Below, piece by piece: positions 34,565-43,577 of a stretch of DNA of 64,000 nucleotides. This DNA comes from Pseudarthrobacter sp. (lineage in GTDB: Bacteria; Actinomycetota; Actinomycetes; Actinomycetales; Micrococcaceae), in NCBI GenBank assembly GCA_031178005.1, contig JAPSJV010000004.1:113125-177124 (forward strand), in the 5' to 3' direction. The position numbers and the translations under genes are program-made. The notes under the pieces were generated by a model, which was not told where the DNA came from, made no database searches, and saw nothing but the letters and a program-made list of their open reading frames with translations. How positions within the stretch are numbered: the first letter of the stretch is position 1; every line of letters starts with the position of its first letter.

Positions 34565-35610
34565 TGCGCGTCCTTGAACTCAAAGAATTCCACCAGCTCG
34601 TGGTTGCCGACCGCGAGAAACCCGAAGCTGGCCCCGGCGAGGTGCTGATCGACGTCGTCGCCACCGGCATCTGCGGATCAGACATCCACGGTTATACAGG
34701 TGAAAACGGCCGCAGGGTCCCCGGCCAGGTCATGGGCCATGAAACCGTGGGACACATCGCGGCCCTCGGTCACGGCGCCGACGCGTTCGGGCTCGCCCTG
34801 GGCCAGCCCGTCACCTTCAACCCGCTCATCAGCTGCAAGAACTGCGAGGCGTGCAGCGTCGGCCAGCAGCAGCACTGCCCGGACCGGACCGTGATCGGCG
34901 TGAACCCCGCCATTGTCTCCGCCTTTGCCGAGCAGGTGGCTGTCCCGGCGGACAACGTGGTGCCGCTGTCCACGGAAACGCCGATCGTCTACGGCGCGCT
35001 GATCGAGCCGCTGGCCGTCGCCTTCCACGCGGTGCGGCGGGCACGGATCGGCAAGGGGCAGAAGGTCCTGGTGATCGGCGGCGGCCCCATCGGCCAGTCA
35101 GTGATTCTCGCCGCGATCCAGGAGGGTGCCGGCCAGGTGCTGGTCTCGGAAATGGATCCCGCCCGCCGCGCACTGTGCGAACGGCTGGGCGCCACGGCCC
35201 TGGATCCCGCCGTCGGGCCTTTGGATCAGCAGGTGCGCGCCGCCTTCGGTTCGCTGGCAGACACCACCGTTGACGCCGTCGGCATCAAACCCACGATTGC
35301 CGGCGCGCTGGAGGCCACCAAGTTTGGCGGCGTGGTCTCGCTGGTGGGCATGGGCTCGCCGGAACTGGCCTTCAATGCCTACCGCGTTTCCACCGAGGAA
35401 CGTGAAATCGTGGGCAGCTTCTGCTACAACAACCAGGATTTCCGCGACGCCGCCGCCTGGGTTGATGAGGGATCTCCCGTCCTGGCCGAACTCATCAGCC
35501 GCGAAGTGTCCATGGAAGACGCGGATGCCGCGTTCGCCGGGCTCGCGTCGGCGGACGGCACCGCCGGCAAAGTATTGGTCCGCCTCGACTCAGCAAGGAA
35601 CAGCAAGTGA
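34564..35610 (+). CDS. zinc-dependent MDR alcohol dehydrogenase
   Basis: 348 residues. Catalytic zinc ligands are seen in [13 protein letters not shown] and MGHETVGH, and structural zinc by the four Cys of [15 protein letters not shown]. The nucleotide fold has [17 protein letters not shown]. Sorbitol/threonine-dehydrogenase type. In the operon it lies between the importer and L-rhamnonate dehydratase. In the known diketo-hydrolase route for L-rhamnose, the step after the dehydratase (2-keto-3-deoxy-L-rhamnonate 4-dehydrogenase) is done by an SDR; the absence of an SDR here suggests that this MDR enzyme takes that role (inference). It could alternatively oxidise the sugar alcohol or lactol upstream. 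Confidence 0.85.
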   Translation: MRVLELKEFHQLVVADREKPEAGPGEVLIDVVATGICGSDIHGYTGENGRRVPGQVMGHETVGHIAALGHGADAFGLALGQPVTFNPLISCKNCEACSVGQQQHCPDRTVIGVNPAIVSAFAEQVAVPADNVVPLSTETPIVYGALIEPLAVAFHAVRRARIGKGQKVLVIGGGPIGQSVILAAIQEGAGQVLVSEMDPARRALCERLGATALDPAVGPLDQQVRAAFGSLADTTVDAVGIKPTIAGALEATKFGGVVSLVGMGSPELAFNAYRVSTEEREIVGSFCYNNQDFRDAAAWVDEGSPVLAELISREVSMEDADAAFAGLASADGTAGKVLVRLDSARNSK

Positions 35611-36788
35611 GCATTGAAAACCGCATCCGCCACGTCCGTGCCTACACCCTCCGCGGCGGCGGCGCCGACTACCACGATCAGGACGCCGGGCACTGGATCG
35701 ACGATCACATCGCCACGCCCATGTCCGTCTACCCGGAATACCGCCAGTCCCGGCAGAGCTTCGGACTGAACGTCCTGGGGACGCTGGTGGTGGAAATAGA
35801 GGCCGACGACGGCACCGTGGGTTTCGCCGTCACCACGGCCGGGGAGCTGGGCGCCTTTATCGTGGAGAAGCATCTTGCCCGCTTCGTCGAGGGCGCCCGC
35901 GTCACCGACATCGAGAAGATCTGGGACCAGATGTACCGGTCCACGCTCTTCTACGGCCGCAAGGGTGTTGTGCTCAATGCCATCAGCGCCGTGGACCTGG
36001 CGCTGTATGACCTGCTGGGCAAGATCCGGCAGGAGCCGGTGTACGCGCTGCTGGGCGGTCCGGTCCGCGACGAACTGACGATGTACGCCACGGGCGCCCG
36101 CCCGGACATTGCCAAGAAGCTGGGCTTCATCGGCGGCAAGATGCCCCTACACCATGGCCCGGCCGAGGGCGAGGAAGGCCTGCGGAAGAACCTGGAGATG
36201 ATCCGGGACATGCGCGAAAAGGTGGGCGACGACTTCTGGCTGATGCTGGACTGCTGGATGTCGCTGGACCTCGAGTACGCCACCAGGCTCGCGCATGGGG
36301 CCGCCGAATACAACCTGAAGTGGATCGAAGAGGCACTCCCGCCGGATGACTACTGGGGCTACGCCAAGCTCAAGAAGCAGGTGCCGCCCAAGATGCTGGT
36401 CACCACCGGCGAGCACGAGGCCACACGTTGGGGCTTCAAGCTGCTCCTGGACATGGAATGCGCTGACATCATCCAGCCCGACGTCGGGTGGTGCGGCGGG
36501 ATCACCGAGCTCATCAAGATCTCCGCCATGGCCGATGCCGCCGGTGCCCTGGTGGTTCCGCACGGATCCTCCGTGTACTCGTACCACTTTGTGGTGACCC
36601 GGACCAACAGCCCGTTCGCGGAGTTCCTGATGATGCACCCCACCGCCGAAGAAGTGGTTCCCATGTTCTCGCCGATGCTGCTGGGCGAGCCCGTGCCGGT
36701 CAACGGCCGCCTCAAGGTGCCGGAAACTCCCGGCTTCGGCGTGGAACTGAACCCGGCGCTGGACAAGCACCGCCCCTACACGCACTGA
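35607..36788 (+). CDS. rhmD: L-rhamnonate dehydratase
   Basis: 393 residues, GTG start overlapping the previous stop (GTGA). Enolase-superfamily enzyme very close to Rhm[21 protein letters not shown] near the N-terminus, [20 protein letters not shown], the metal ligands in [21 protein letters not shown] and [10 protein letters not shown], and the catalytic-His region [14 protein letters not shown] ([16 protein letters not shown]) and [10 protein letters not shown]. It removes water from L-rhamnonate to give 2-keto-3-deoxy-L-rhamnonate in the cytoplasm. The C-terminal PGFGVELN...RPY(T/S)H also matches. This gene defines the operon's substrate. Confidence 0.93.
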   Translation: MSIENRIRHVRAYTLRGGGADYHDQDAGHWIDDHIATPMSVYPEYRQSRQSFGLNVLGTLVVEIEADDGTVGFAVTTAGELGAFIVEKHLARFVEGARVTDIEKIWDQMYRSTLFYGRKGVVLNAISAVDLALYDLLGKIRQEPVYALLGGPVRDELTMYATGARPDIAKKLGFIGGKMPLHHGPAEGEEGLRKNLEMIRDMREKVGDDFWLMLDCWMSLDLEYATRLAHGAAEYNLKWIEEALPPDDYWGYAKLKKQVPPKMLVTTGEHEATRWGFKLLLDMECADIIQPDVGWCGGITELIKISAMADAAGALVVPHGSSVYSYHFVVTRTNSPFAEFLMMHPTAEEVVPMFSPMLLGEPVPVNGRLKVPETPGFGVELNPALDKHRPYTH

Positions 36789-36818
36789 CAACCACTGATA
36801 CGAGTAAGGAAATAAACG

Positions 36819-37676
36819 ATGGAACTGATGCGACTGGGCGAACCCGGGCACGAACTGCCGGTAGCCAGGGACGGCGGAAAGTACTTTGACCTGCGGTCCC
36901 TGACCACGGATATCGACGGCGGATTCCTCGCCAACGACGGTATCGCCAGGGTCCGGGCGGCCCTGAAGGAGGGACTGCCCGAGCTGGCCGACGCGGAGTC
37001 GATGCGGATCGGCGCGCCTATCGCCCGGCCCTCAGCCGTTCTCTGCATTGGCCAGAACTACGCGGCCCACGCCGCCGAATCAGGTGACGCACCGCCGTCG
37101 ATCCCTATCCTGTTCTTCAAGCACCCCAACACCGTGGTGGGCGCGTTCGACCACGTGGTGATCCCGCCAGGCGCGGAGAAAGTGGACTGGGAAGTGGAGC
37201 TGGCTGTGGTGATCGGCAAGCGTGCGTCCTACCTCGCATCCCCGGACGAGGCGCTGGACTACGTGGCCGGGTACGCCACCAGCAACGACGTCTCCGAGCG
37301 TTCCTACCAGGTGGAACACTCCGGCGGTCAGTGGTCCAAGGGCAAATGCTGCGCCACCTTCAACCCGCTGGGCCCGGCTTTGGTGCCCGCGGATGAGGTG
37401 GGGGATCCGCAGCAGCTGCGCCTCCGGTCCGCCGTCAACGGGGAGACCCGGCAGGACTCCAACACGTCGGACATGATCTTCTCCGTGGCGCACATCATCT
37501 GGCACCTCTCCCAGTACCTGGTGCTGGAGCCCGGCGACATCATCAACACCGGCACCCCGCAGGGCGTCGCGCTGTCGGGCAAGTTCCCGTACCTGCGCGA
37601 AGGCGACCGCATGGAGATCAGCATCGAAAAGCTGGGCCGGCAGGAGCAGAAGGTGGTGAGCTTCTCCCGGCAGTGA
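36819..37676 (+). CDS. fumarylacetoacetate hydrolase family enzyme (diketo-acid hydrolase)
   Basis: 285 residues. FAH-fold signatures: VLCIGQNYAAHAAE, ILFFKHPNTVVGAFD, metal ligands in VDWEVELAVVIGK, DVSERSYQ and the C-terminal GDIINTGTPQGVALS. Strongly similar in layout to 2,4-diketo-3-deoxy-L-rhamnonate/fuconate hydrolases, which cleave the diketo acid to pyruvate and lactate. As the last gene of the rhmD operon it would finish the non-phosphorylated route: rhamnonate in, pyruvate plus L-lactate out. A hairpin terminator follows. Confidence 0.88.
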   Translation: MELMRLGEPGHELPVARDGGKYFDLRSLTTDIDGGFLANDGIARVRAALKEGLPELADAESMRIGAPIARPSAVLCIGQNYAAHAAESGDAPPSIPILFFKHPNTVVGAFDHVVIPPGAEKVDWEVELAVVIGKRASYLASPDEALDYVAGYATSNDVSERSYQVEHSGGQWSKGKCCATFNPLGPALVPADEVGDPQQLRLRSAVNGETRQDSNTSDMIFSVAHIIWHLSQYLVLEPGDIINTGTPQGVALSGKFPYLREGDRMEISIEKLGRQEQKVVSFSRQ

Positions 37677-37682
37677 TGAGTG

Positions 37683-37724
37683 CCGCCGTCGTGCCTTCAG
37701 GAAAGCGTTAAGGCGCGACGGCGG
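37683..37724 (+). terminator. hairpin after the rhamnonate operon
   Basis: CCGCCGTCGTGCCTT pairs with AAGGCGCGACGGCGG (one G-T pair) across a 12-nt loop, 7 nt after the FAH stop. No T-run follows, as is usual in this high-GC DNA. Confidence 0.7.
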
Positions 37725-37774
37725 TGGGGCACGTTGCTTCTCCACATCCACATCAAAGTGTCTGGGCCGGGGCA

Positions 37775-37786
37775 TAGGATTTCCCC
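37775..37786 (+). promoter_or_regulatory. leaderless -10 box of the GIY-YIG gene
   Basis: TAGGAT is followed by TTCCCC and then the ATG at 37787. No ribosome-binding sequence is present. This is the same TANNNT-N6-ATG geometry as before the methyltransferase and hipB genes. Confidence 0.5.
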
Positions 37787-38728
37787 ATGTCTGATCTTGA
37801 GTCCCTAGCTATGGAGCCGTCTGTAGAAACAGTTGCCGCTACCGCGCCTGCAGTCGGGGCTTCCCTCACTCTCGGTCACGTGCTTTCTGGGATGGGCGCG
37901 GACCGAGAGCCGGCGGTCCGCTCGGAGGATGTTCTGCTCATCCGTCATGCGTTCAGGCCAGATGACGCCACTGCGCTGCGTGGTCCCGAAGACCTGACCG
38001 AGGCGAGGGTCCTCGCCTACACCAGGGAGCAAGGTCTTTCAGCCCGGCAATTCCCCACGGATCCTCCGCGCTATTGGGTAATCCTCGTAGCCGATGGCAA
38101 ACGCCGCTCCCGCCTGTGGGGCACATTCGAAAATCATGGTGAGTTAACCTCGGAGCGTACCCAGGAGAACCGCTTCTTTGACTTGCGTCTATCGAGCTTC
38201 CTGGGACCTCTGAATGACCGGCTCGTCGTTGAATGGGCCAGTCCGCGGAACTGGCACCGGCGTGCCGTCAGCGCTGCAGATCTGCCGGTGTTGGAGATTG
38301 CTGACCGGGACAAGGTGCCGTTTCTGGGGTTCGACCGTGTGCGGCTTAGCTACCACGAGCTGTGCGACATGGTGGATAACCCCCGCTATGCGGACTGGTG
38401 CGCCGCTTTGAGGGAAGTACAAGGGATCTACCTCATCACCGATTCCACCAACGGCAAGCAATACGTCGGCAAAGCCGATGGCACCCAGCGCATTCTCGGA
38501 CGGTGGACGACTTACGCGCGAGATGGCCATGGCGGGAACGTCGAACTCAGGAGCCTTGCCTATGACAGCGCAGGCGGTGAAGCGATCAAGACAGATCATG
38601 CACGGCATTTTATCTTCAGTCTCTTGCGAGTGTTCGGCCCCAGCACACCATCTACCGAGGTGGATGCGGCCGAGTCTCATTACAAAAAAGCGTTGATGAC
38701 CCGCGAATTCGGGCTCAACAGGAACTGA
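37787..38728 (+). CDS. GIY-YIG nuclease-domain protein
   Basis: 313 residues. The C-terminal third is a GIY-YIG domain: GIYLITDSTNGKQYVGKADG, then RILGRWTTYARDGHGGN (the conserved Arg after the second motif) and a catalytic-Glu candidate in VDAAESHYKKAL. The N-terminal ~200 residues (PRYWVILVADGKRRSRLW, FDLRLSSFLGPLNDRLVVEW) form a separate domain that I cannot name; similar two-part proteins occur as stand-alone genes in many bacteria. DNA cleavage is expected, the target is unknown. It begins the second group of accessory genes after the rhamnonate operon. Confidence 0.82.
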   Translation: MSDLESLAMEPSVETVAATAPAVGASLTLGHVLSGMGADREPAVRSEDVLLIRHAFRPDDATALRGPEDLTEARVLAYTREQGLSARQFPTDPPRYWVILVADGKRRSRLWGTFENHGELTSERTQENRFFDLRLSSFLGPLNDRLVVEWASPRNWHRRAVSAADLPVLEIADRDKVPFLGFDRVRLSYHELCDMVDNPRYADWCAALREVQGIYLITDSTNGKQYVGKADGTQRILGRWTTYARDGHGGNVELRSLAYDSAGGEAIKTDHARHFIFSLLRVFGPSTPSTEVDAAESHYKKALMTREFGLNRN

Positions 38729-39336
38729 TCATTCTGATCCCTGGACGTCAGAGGAGATTCCTAGTGGGGATGACCTGCGGCACCCATCGGGGAATGCTTC
38801 AGGAATTGCCGCAGAGCCCAATCGCTATGGCTTAAAAGGCGTAACCCCGGCGATCTGGGCTACCACGGAGCGTTCATCAGTGATGAAAAGATCATCAGTT
38901 CGATTCTGATAGGAAGCTCGGGACAAACCCCTAGAAATCAAGGGTTTTTGGGGTTTCGCTGGTGTTTTGACCAAGATGGCTTGGGCTTTTCCAGAATTTT
39001 CATTCGATTCCCAACGTGTTCATCACTTCTTCGTCACTTCGGAAACATGTTCGATCGAGCTGGCAGCCCACTAAGGAAGTTAAAGTACGGTCACTACCCG
39101 CTGGCACAAAAGCCTTCTGAGCGGTACTTAGAAATCAGCTTCCATTACATTCGGAACGGCTGCCTGGGCTGGCACTTTCCGAGCCCAAACGCCTGGTTGC
39201 TAACGAGATCGTGAGCCGCCTTGTGCGCAGTGGGCGCAAGTACAAAAATTCACACTGTCATTGATGCGGGAAATTTCCGATCTGCAGGACTTTCCGAACG
39301 TGCAGTGGCTTGTCCGAATGTGTCGCTGGGGCCGGA
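38729..39336. other. 608-bp gap with no supported gene
   Basis: Frames of up to 88 codons occur (for example 38948-39214), but they have no ribosome site or recognisable product and their composition is AT-rich and uneven. A run tttttggggtttcgctggtgtttt is seen near 38944. Nothing else is identified apart from the -10 box (TAGCAT, 39337-39342) just beyond. Confidence 0.4.
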
Positions 39337-39348
39337 TAGCATATTTCA

Positions 39349-41031
39349 ATGACTGACGCGCTTCCGGAGGATATCAAGTCACTGACCACGAGTCACCATA
39401 TTGACGTGGTATCAGGTAGGAACGTCGCAGCTACTCAGACGGATCCGCTGCCGTCGTACCTACCCTCACTGGATGAGGTCATCTCACACGCGGATCAGCG
39501 CGTTGAGTCGGTCTTCGATACAGATGACCAAGAGGAAGGTCTAAAGAAGCTCCACCACCTGTCAGCCGTTCATCGCGCTTATGACGTCCATAACCTGTTG
39601 GCGGGGCGCGAATCGGCGCTACTTGCCGGTGCACTAACCCGTTCACTTGTCGAAGGTGGTCTTGCTGAGCGCTGGATTTCGTCCAGGCCTGCTGAGGAAG
39701 CCCCCCGTTCGGCGACTCTTGCCGCTGAGCGTCAGAACATAATCGACGCTATAGCGGAAAGCGATTTGTCCGTGCCGAACCTAGAGCGCTGGAACAATCC
39801 TCTTTCCAGCCCGGTTTTTGCAGATTCAAAGCCCGGGCCAGTAATACCGAACGTCCAAGCGGGCATTTCCAGAAGCGCCACTACGAGCCTCGAAACGATG
39901 CTCTTGCTGCCCGCCCCGCTCATGGACGTGTTCGGAATGTGCTCTCACGTAAACCACGCAGCCACGTGGTTGACGGCGGGTGATGACTCGGCTGAACTCG
40001 GCGTAACTCCCTCAACGGCGTTTGCGGCCGTTTTGGCGCAAGCTGCCGGGACATCAGCAGCATCGATTGCTGGTTTCAATCATCGGGGGCCCGTACTCGA
40101 TCTCATTGCCGCTTCCACTGCTGGTCATGACTTCGATGTCCTTGCATCTCTAGGCCGCGAAAAGCGCATCGAAGATGTTAAGCCCAGAAAGGCAACTGCC
40201 TCGGTGGAGACATGGTCGGGACCGCCGCCGCTTGCGGTACTCGACGATCTCCTTGACGAGCTAAGAGAAGAAGCCCTGGTCGTTTGGAGTCTCGTGAAGG
40301 AGGCCCCAAACCCCTTTGGTGGTCCTATTCATGAAGTGAACTTGACCTCTGCTCTTCCATACCAAGCAGCCCGCGACCTCTTGTGGCTTTCGATTCGCGG
40401 CACTTATGCGGATTGTTCGCCCTTCATGGCCCCTACCGGAGCCCGCATGCTGCTGGAACAGGGTTCCGAATTGGCGTGGAGGTTCTCAAATCCATCGGAC
40501 TCCGAACTTCTGAAGCGGTACCAATCGCACATGGACGATGCAACTGACCGCAAGAAGGCCGTCGAAAACCGTCTTCGCACACGAACTTCATCCGTCCAGG
40601 CGGTCGAAAGTCTCCTTTATCCCCGGGGTCGCGGAAACTTCGCGATCGACACTCGTCGGAGACCCAGCTCAGAGTCAGCGGTAATTCCAGGTCCTCTGGA
40701 CCACTTAGGCGAGCTGTCCCTGGGGGCGACAGAGCCGTTCTGGGAGCTCGCGTACAAGCTCCTTACCCAATGCGCCCATGCAACTCCACTTGGTCTTCTA
40801 CATTCTGTAGCACGAGTCGACCCTACTACCGGCCAGCCCTTCCTAAGCCATGAGATGACAGCGCTTAGTCTTCATGCTGCCTGTATGGGGGCCGCACTCA
40901 CTATGCGTGGCCTTTCTCCTCTAATCGCTAATCAAGCGGGCCTATCCTCTCCAATGGACTGGCTCGTGGAACTCTTCAAGGCGGTCAGTAGAGTCCAATA
41001 CAAAGCGCAACAAATCCATTTCCTGGGTTAG
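39349..41031 (+). CDS. 560-aa helical protein, unknown function
   Basis: TAGCAT then 6 nt precedes the ATG (leaderless). The protein appears mostly alpha-helical and soluble. Two similar arrangements occur in each half: ALLAGALTRSLVEGGLAERW followed by FGMCSHVNHAATWLT in the first, and AARDLLWLSIRGTYADCSPF followed by LLTQCAHATPLGLLHSV in the second. The repeated helix plus a short Cys/His segment resembles the layout of DUF5677-like proteins, and suggests an internal duplication. No catalytic residues are assignable. It lies among nuclease and SIR2-like genes, so a defense link is possible but unproven. Confidence 0.6.
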   Translation: MTDALPEDIKSLTTSHHIDVVSGRNVAATQTDPLPSYLPSLDEVISHADQRVESVFDTDDQEEGLKKLHHLSAVHRAYDVHNLLAGRESALLAGALTRSLVEGGLAERWISSRPAEEAPRSATLAAERQNIIDAIAESDLSVPNLERWNNPLSSPVFADSKPGPVIPNVQAGISRSATTSLETMLLLPAPLMDVFGMCSHVNHAATWLTAGDDSAELGVTPSTAFAAVLAQAAGTSAASIAGFNHRGPVLDLIAASTAGHDFDVLASLGREKRIEDVKPRKATASVETWSGPPPLAVLDDLLDELREEALVVWSLVKEAPNPFGGPIHEVNLTSALPYQAARDLLWLSIRGTYADCSPFMAPTGARMLLEQGSELAWRFSNPSDSELLKRYQSHMDDATDRKKAVENRLRTRTSSVQAVESLLYPRGRGNFAIDTRRRPSSESAVIPGPLDHLGELSLGATEPFWELAYKLLTQCAHATPLGLLHSVARVDPTTGQPFLSHEMTALSLHAACMGAALTMRGLSPLIANQAGLSSPMDWLVELFKAVSRVQYKAQQIHFLG

Positions 41032-41392
41032 CTGGGCTGGAACTCCAATGCTGCATTCGCTAGAGGACGATGAAAGACTCGCGCCTATCCGGCCGATCCA
41101 AATCGGCCGGCCGGCCACAAGGTGCTAGTGCAGGATCGAAGCTTCCGGAGACCGTCCGTCAAAGCTTTGAGATTGGAAGCAGGTCATCTACCGAAGCGGG
41201 TAGGCTCCTAGTCGTCTGCTGCCCTCCCCCGCTCCCTAATTGAACGGGTTTGAAATCGCCGAACTAATGTTCGACAAGGCCAGTGGCATTTCGCGACATT
41301 GGGATCTATTCTGTCCCGGACACGGTATTCCTGACGACAGCTGATGAGGTATCAGCCTAAAGTTGCGGAAGTAACTAAACAATTGGGGGGAA
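41032..41392. other. 361-bp gap with no supported gene
   Basis: Contains a GC-rich inverted run (gatccaaatcggccggccggcc, near 41096-41115, quoted in part) and no coding frame with support. The ribosome site GGGGGG for the next gene lies at 41384-41390. Confidence 0.45.
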
Positions 41393-42439
41393 GTGCAAGT
41401 GCAAACTTTTGATGAAGTGCTGGCCTGGGCTAGCAAGGGCGATGAAAAGAAGTGTGCCTTACTGCTGGGCAACGGCTTCAGTATGGCCTACGATTCGGCG
41501 CGCTTCAGCTATGGAGCGCTGGCAACACTGGCTGAAGACCAAAAGCTCCTTCCCGACATCGCGTTAACTGTTATGAAGTCTTCGGGAACGAACGACTTCG
41601 AGGCTCTGATGAGAAAACTTCAGAGCACGATCGAGACCCTTACGTCCCTCGATCCGGTTCAGCACGAAAAAATCATTACCGGTCTCAACAAGGCTGTTGA
41701 CGCCATCCGCGAAGCTTTGGCCCGTTCTATAGCAGGTCTTCACCCAGACCGACCATTCGAGATTGAGGAAGAAGCATACAAGCGAGTGCGGGCCTTCCTC
41801 GACCGCTTTAGGTCGATCTACACGGTTAGTTACGATCTGCTCCTGTACTGGTCCTTGATGCAAGTATTCGACGGAACTGTGACTCGACGCTCGGATGATG
41901 GGTTCCGGGACAGCCGAATCGACGGAGACGAAACAGTGCTGTGGAACATCTACGATACTCACGCGCAATCAGTGCACTACCTGCATGGGGCTTTGCATCT
42001 CTACCGAGGTGCGGACGGCCTCCGCAAAATCACATATGTTCGCACCAATGCCGCCCTGATCGATCAGGTACGTGGACAGCTAAGGGCCAACCGTTACCCG
42101 CTATACGTAGCCGAAGGAGAGTCCGAGGACAAGCTATCGCAAATCAACGGCAGCGCTTATCTCTCTCGATCTCTTAGAAGCCTTTCCGGTCGGGGCAACG
42201 GGCTCATCATCTACGGTCATTCACTGGATGCTAATGACGACCACATTTTTGAGGCGGTCATTCGCTCGAAAGTCACCCGCGTGGCCATCTCCCTCTTTGG
42301 CGACCCCAACTCCCACGCTAACCGGATCGTGCAACGCCGGACAGCTGATTTGAGGGAAAGGCGACGACTGGAAAACGCTACTATTCCTCTTGAAACCCAG
42401 TTCTACGACGCCTCTAGCGTTCCGCTCTGGCATTCGTAG
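41393..42439 (+). CDS. DUF4917 / SIR2-like protein
   Basis: 348 residues, GTG start at 41393 or, with better spacing from GGGGGG, GTG at 41399. The Rossmann-like SIR2-type elements are clear: LLLGNGFSMAYD (residues 24-35), IYTVSYDLLLYWSLM, VHYLHGALHLYRG and LIIYGHSLDANDDHIFEAV. These match the N-G-F-S, YDxLL, HGxxH and GHSLxxxD blocks of DUF4917 and related SIR2_2 proteins, many of which are NAD-degrading or nucleotide-binding components in anti-phage systems. It lacks an obvious partner, but a small gene follows 28 nt later. Function in defense is inference. Confidence 0.82.
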   Translation: MQVQTFDEVLAWASKGDEKKCALLLGNGFSMAYDSARFSYGALATLAEDQKLLPDIALTVMKSSGTNDFEALMRKLQSTIETLTSLDPVQHEKIITGLNKAVDAIREALARSIAGLHPDRPFEIEEEAYKRVRAFLDRFRSIYTVSYDLLLYWSLMQVFDGTVTRRSDDGFRDSRIDGDETVLWNIYDTHAQSVHYLHGALHLYRGADGLRKITYVRTNAALIDQVRGQLRANRYPLYVAEGESEDKLSQINGSAYLSRSLRSLSGRGNGLIIYGHSLDANDDHIFEAVIRSKVTRVAISLFGDPNSHANRIVQRRTADLRERRRLENATIPLETQFYDASSVPLWHS

Positions 42440-42467
42440 TAAACCGCACGCAGGAAGGTTCACCCCG

Positions 42468-42710
42468 ATGATGACTTTGAGGCAGGCGGCTGATATCCCG
42501 TCGGCTCATAAATCCAGTCCCGGAGGTGATAGCGCCCCATTGGTCGTACGAATTGAAGAGTTTCGCAAAGCATTCATCGGACGCAATTCGGTGGAACGCG
42601 TATTTGTAGGTCTATGGGCCGTGAGCTCAGAAGAAGGAGCAACAGGAGCACGTTGTAAATTCGGCCCCTTCCGGTGTACGCCCCAGACCCACGGTGCGCA
42701 GTCGTGGTGA
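42468..42710 (+). CDS. possible 80-aa protein
   Basis: ATG (ATGATG) with AGGAAGG 8-9 nt upstream, 28 nt after the DUF4917 stop. The product begins MMTLRQAADIPSAHK and includes VRIEEFRKAFIGRN, then ends in a Cys-containing tail. The ribosome site is good but the sequence has no known motif. It overlaps the beginning of the long frame that includes the next gene. It could be a small partner of DUF4917 or a non-functional frame. Confidence 0.35.
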   Translation: MMTLRQAADIPSAHKSSPGGDSAPLVVRIEEFRKAFIGRNSVERVFVGLWAVSSEEGATGARCKFGPFRCTPQTHGAQSW

Positions 42711-42763
42711 CGCGGGACATAAGCCACCGCGGCGGCAGGGGTTACGAGCGAGGGCCCCTGGAT

Positions 42764-43492
42764 ATGCGTGCCCGGCAAGACCTCATGGACAAACGGACAT
42801 GGCTCGACTTCATGGATGCTAGCCCTGAAACCGTGGCTGTTGACGTTAAGATCAGACCCACGCGGTTCCTCGCCTACCCTGATCAAGACTCCATCGCACT
42901 GTGTGTACGGACGTTCCTATGGAGAGCGGGGATTCCCTGCGAAAAAGCGGTCCCCGTCGGTGTAGGAGCCACTGCGGGGGCACCCGGGGTGGGTATTCCC
43001 GAGGCAGTCTTCGACAACATGAAGCTGATCGGTATTACGGTGACCCTAGGAAAGTTTCTTTTGGGTTGGCATGCAAGGGTGGCGGCACGCAAGCGCCGCC
43101 GCTTGTTTCCACAGGCCATCGTAACTCTGCTCGCTGACCACATTGACCCTCGTCTGTGTGGCCCCGACGAATGGCAGGACATGGCAAGTTCCCTGGTCCT
43201 GCTTCTCCCCGAACTCCAACGTGAATTGGAGCAAGCGTTTCCAACCTGTTGCATCCAATTCGAGTTTCGCGCGCGAGGAAAGAACGTAACTCGCTTCACA
43301 CTTCGAGCTGGGGAGGGGCTGCCAGTCAACGACAGCCATGTACACAAGATGATCAAGCATCTGGACAGGCAGGTGCCATCCCTCACCCTATTTCATGTTG
43401 AAGGATGGTTCGCCTTTCCCAAAGTGGTCTCGGTCGATGGAGTTGTACGCCCTCTCAATATCCCTGCGGACACCCCTCAGAGGACGAGGTGA
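42764..43492 (+). CDS. hypothetical protein, 242 aa
   Basis: The frame is open from a GTG at 42674, but protein-like sequence begins at about the ATG at 42764 (MRARQDLMDKRTWLDFMDAS). One hydrophobic segment lies at about FDNMKLIGITVTLGKFLLGW, followed by a basic block (RVAARKRRR), then an alpha/beta C-terminal part with HIDPRLCGPDEWQD and FEFRARGKNVTRFTLRAG. It may be a peripheral membrane protein. No family recognised. It shares the accessory-gene composition and closes this group before the lipoprotein gene. Confidence 0.5.
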   Translation: MRARQDLMDKRTWLDFMDASPETVAVDVKIRPTRFLAYPDQDSIALCVRTFLWRAGIPCEKAVPVGVGATAGAPGVGIPEAVFDNMKLIGITVTLGKFLLGWHARVAARKRRRLFPQAIVTLLADHIDPRLCGPDEWQDMASSLVLLLPELQRELEQAFPTCCIQFEFRARGKNVTRFTLRAGEGLPVNDSHVHKMIKHLDRQVPSLTLFHVEGWFAFPKVVSVDGVVRPLNIPADTPQRTR

Positions 43493-43577
43493 CTGCTTCT
43501 CGCCCAACTGCTATACCTAAATCAAGAGCAAACTCTTCCGATCGCCCGGGCCGCACGCCCGGAGACTGGGGTGGGAT

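Noticed and set aside
38948..39214. 88-codon frame in the gap after the GIY-YIG gene
   Set aside because: No ribosome site or leaderless box and no recognisable pattern; its Phe/Arg-rich composition looks random.
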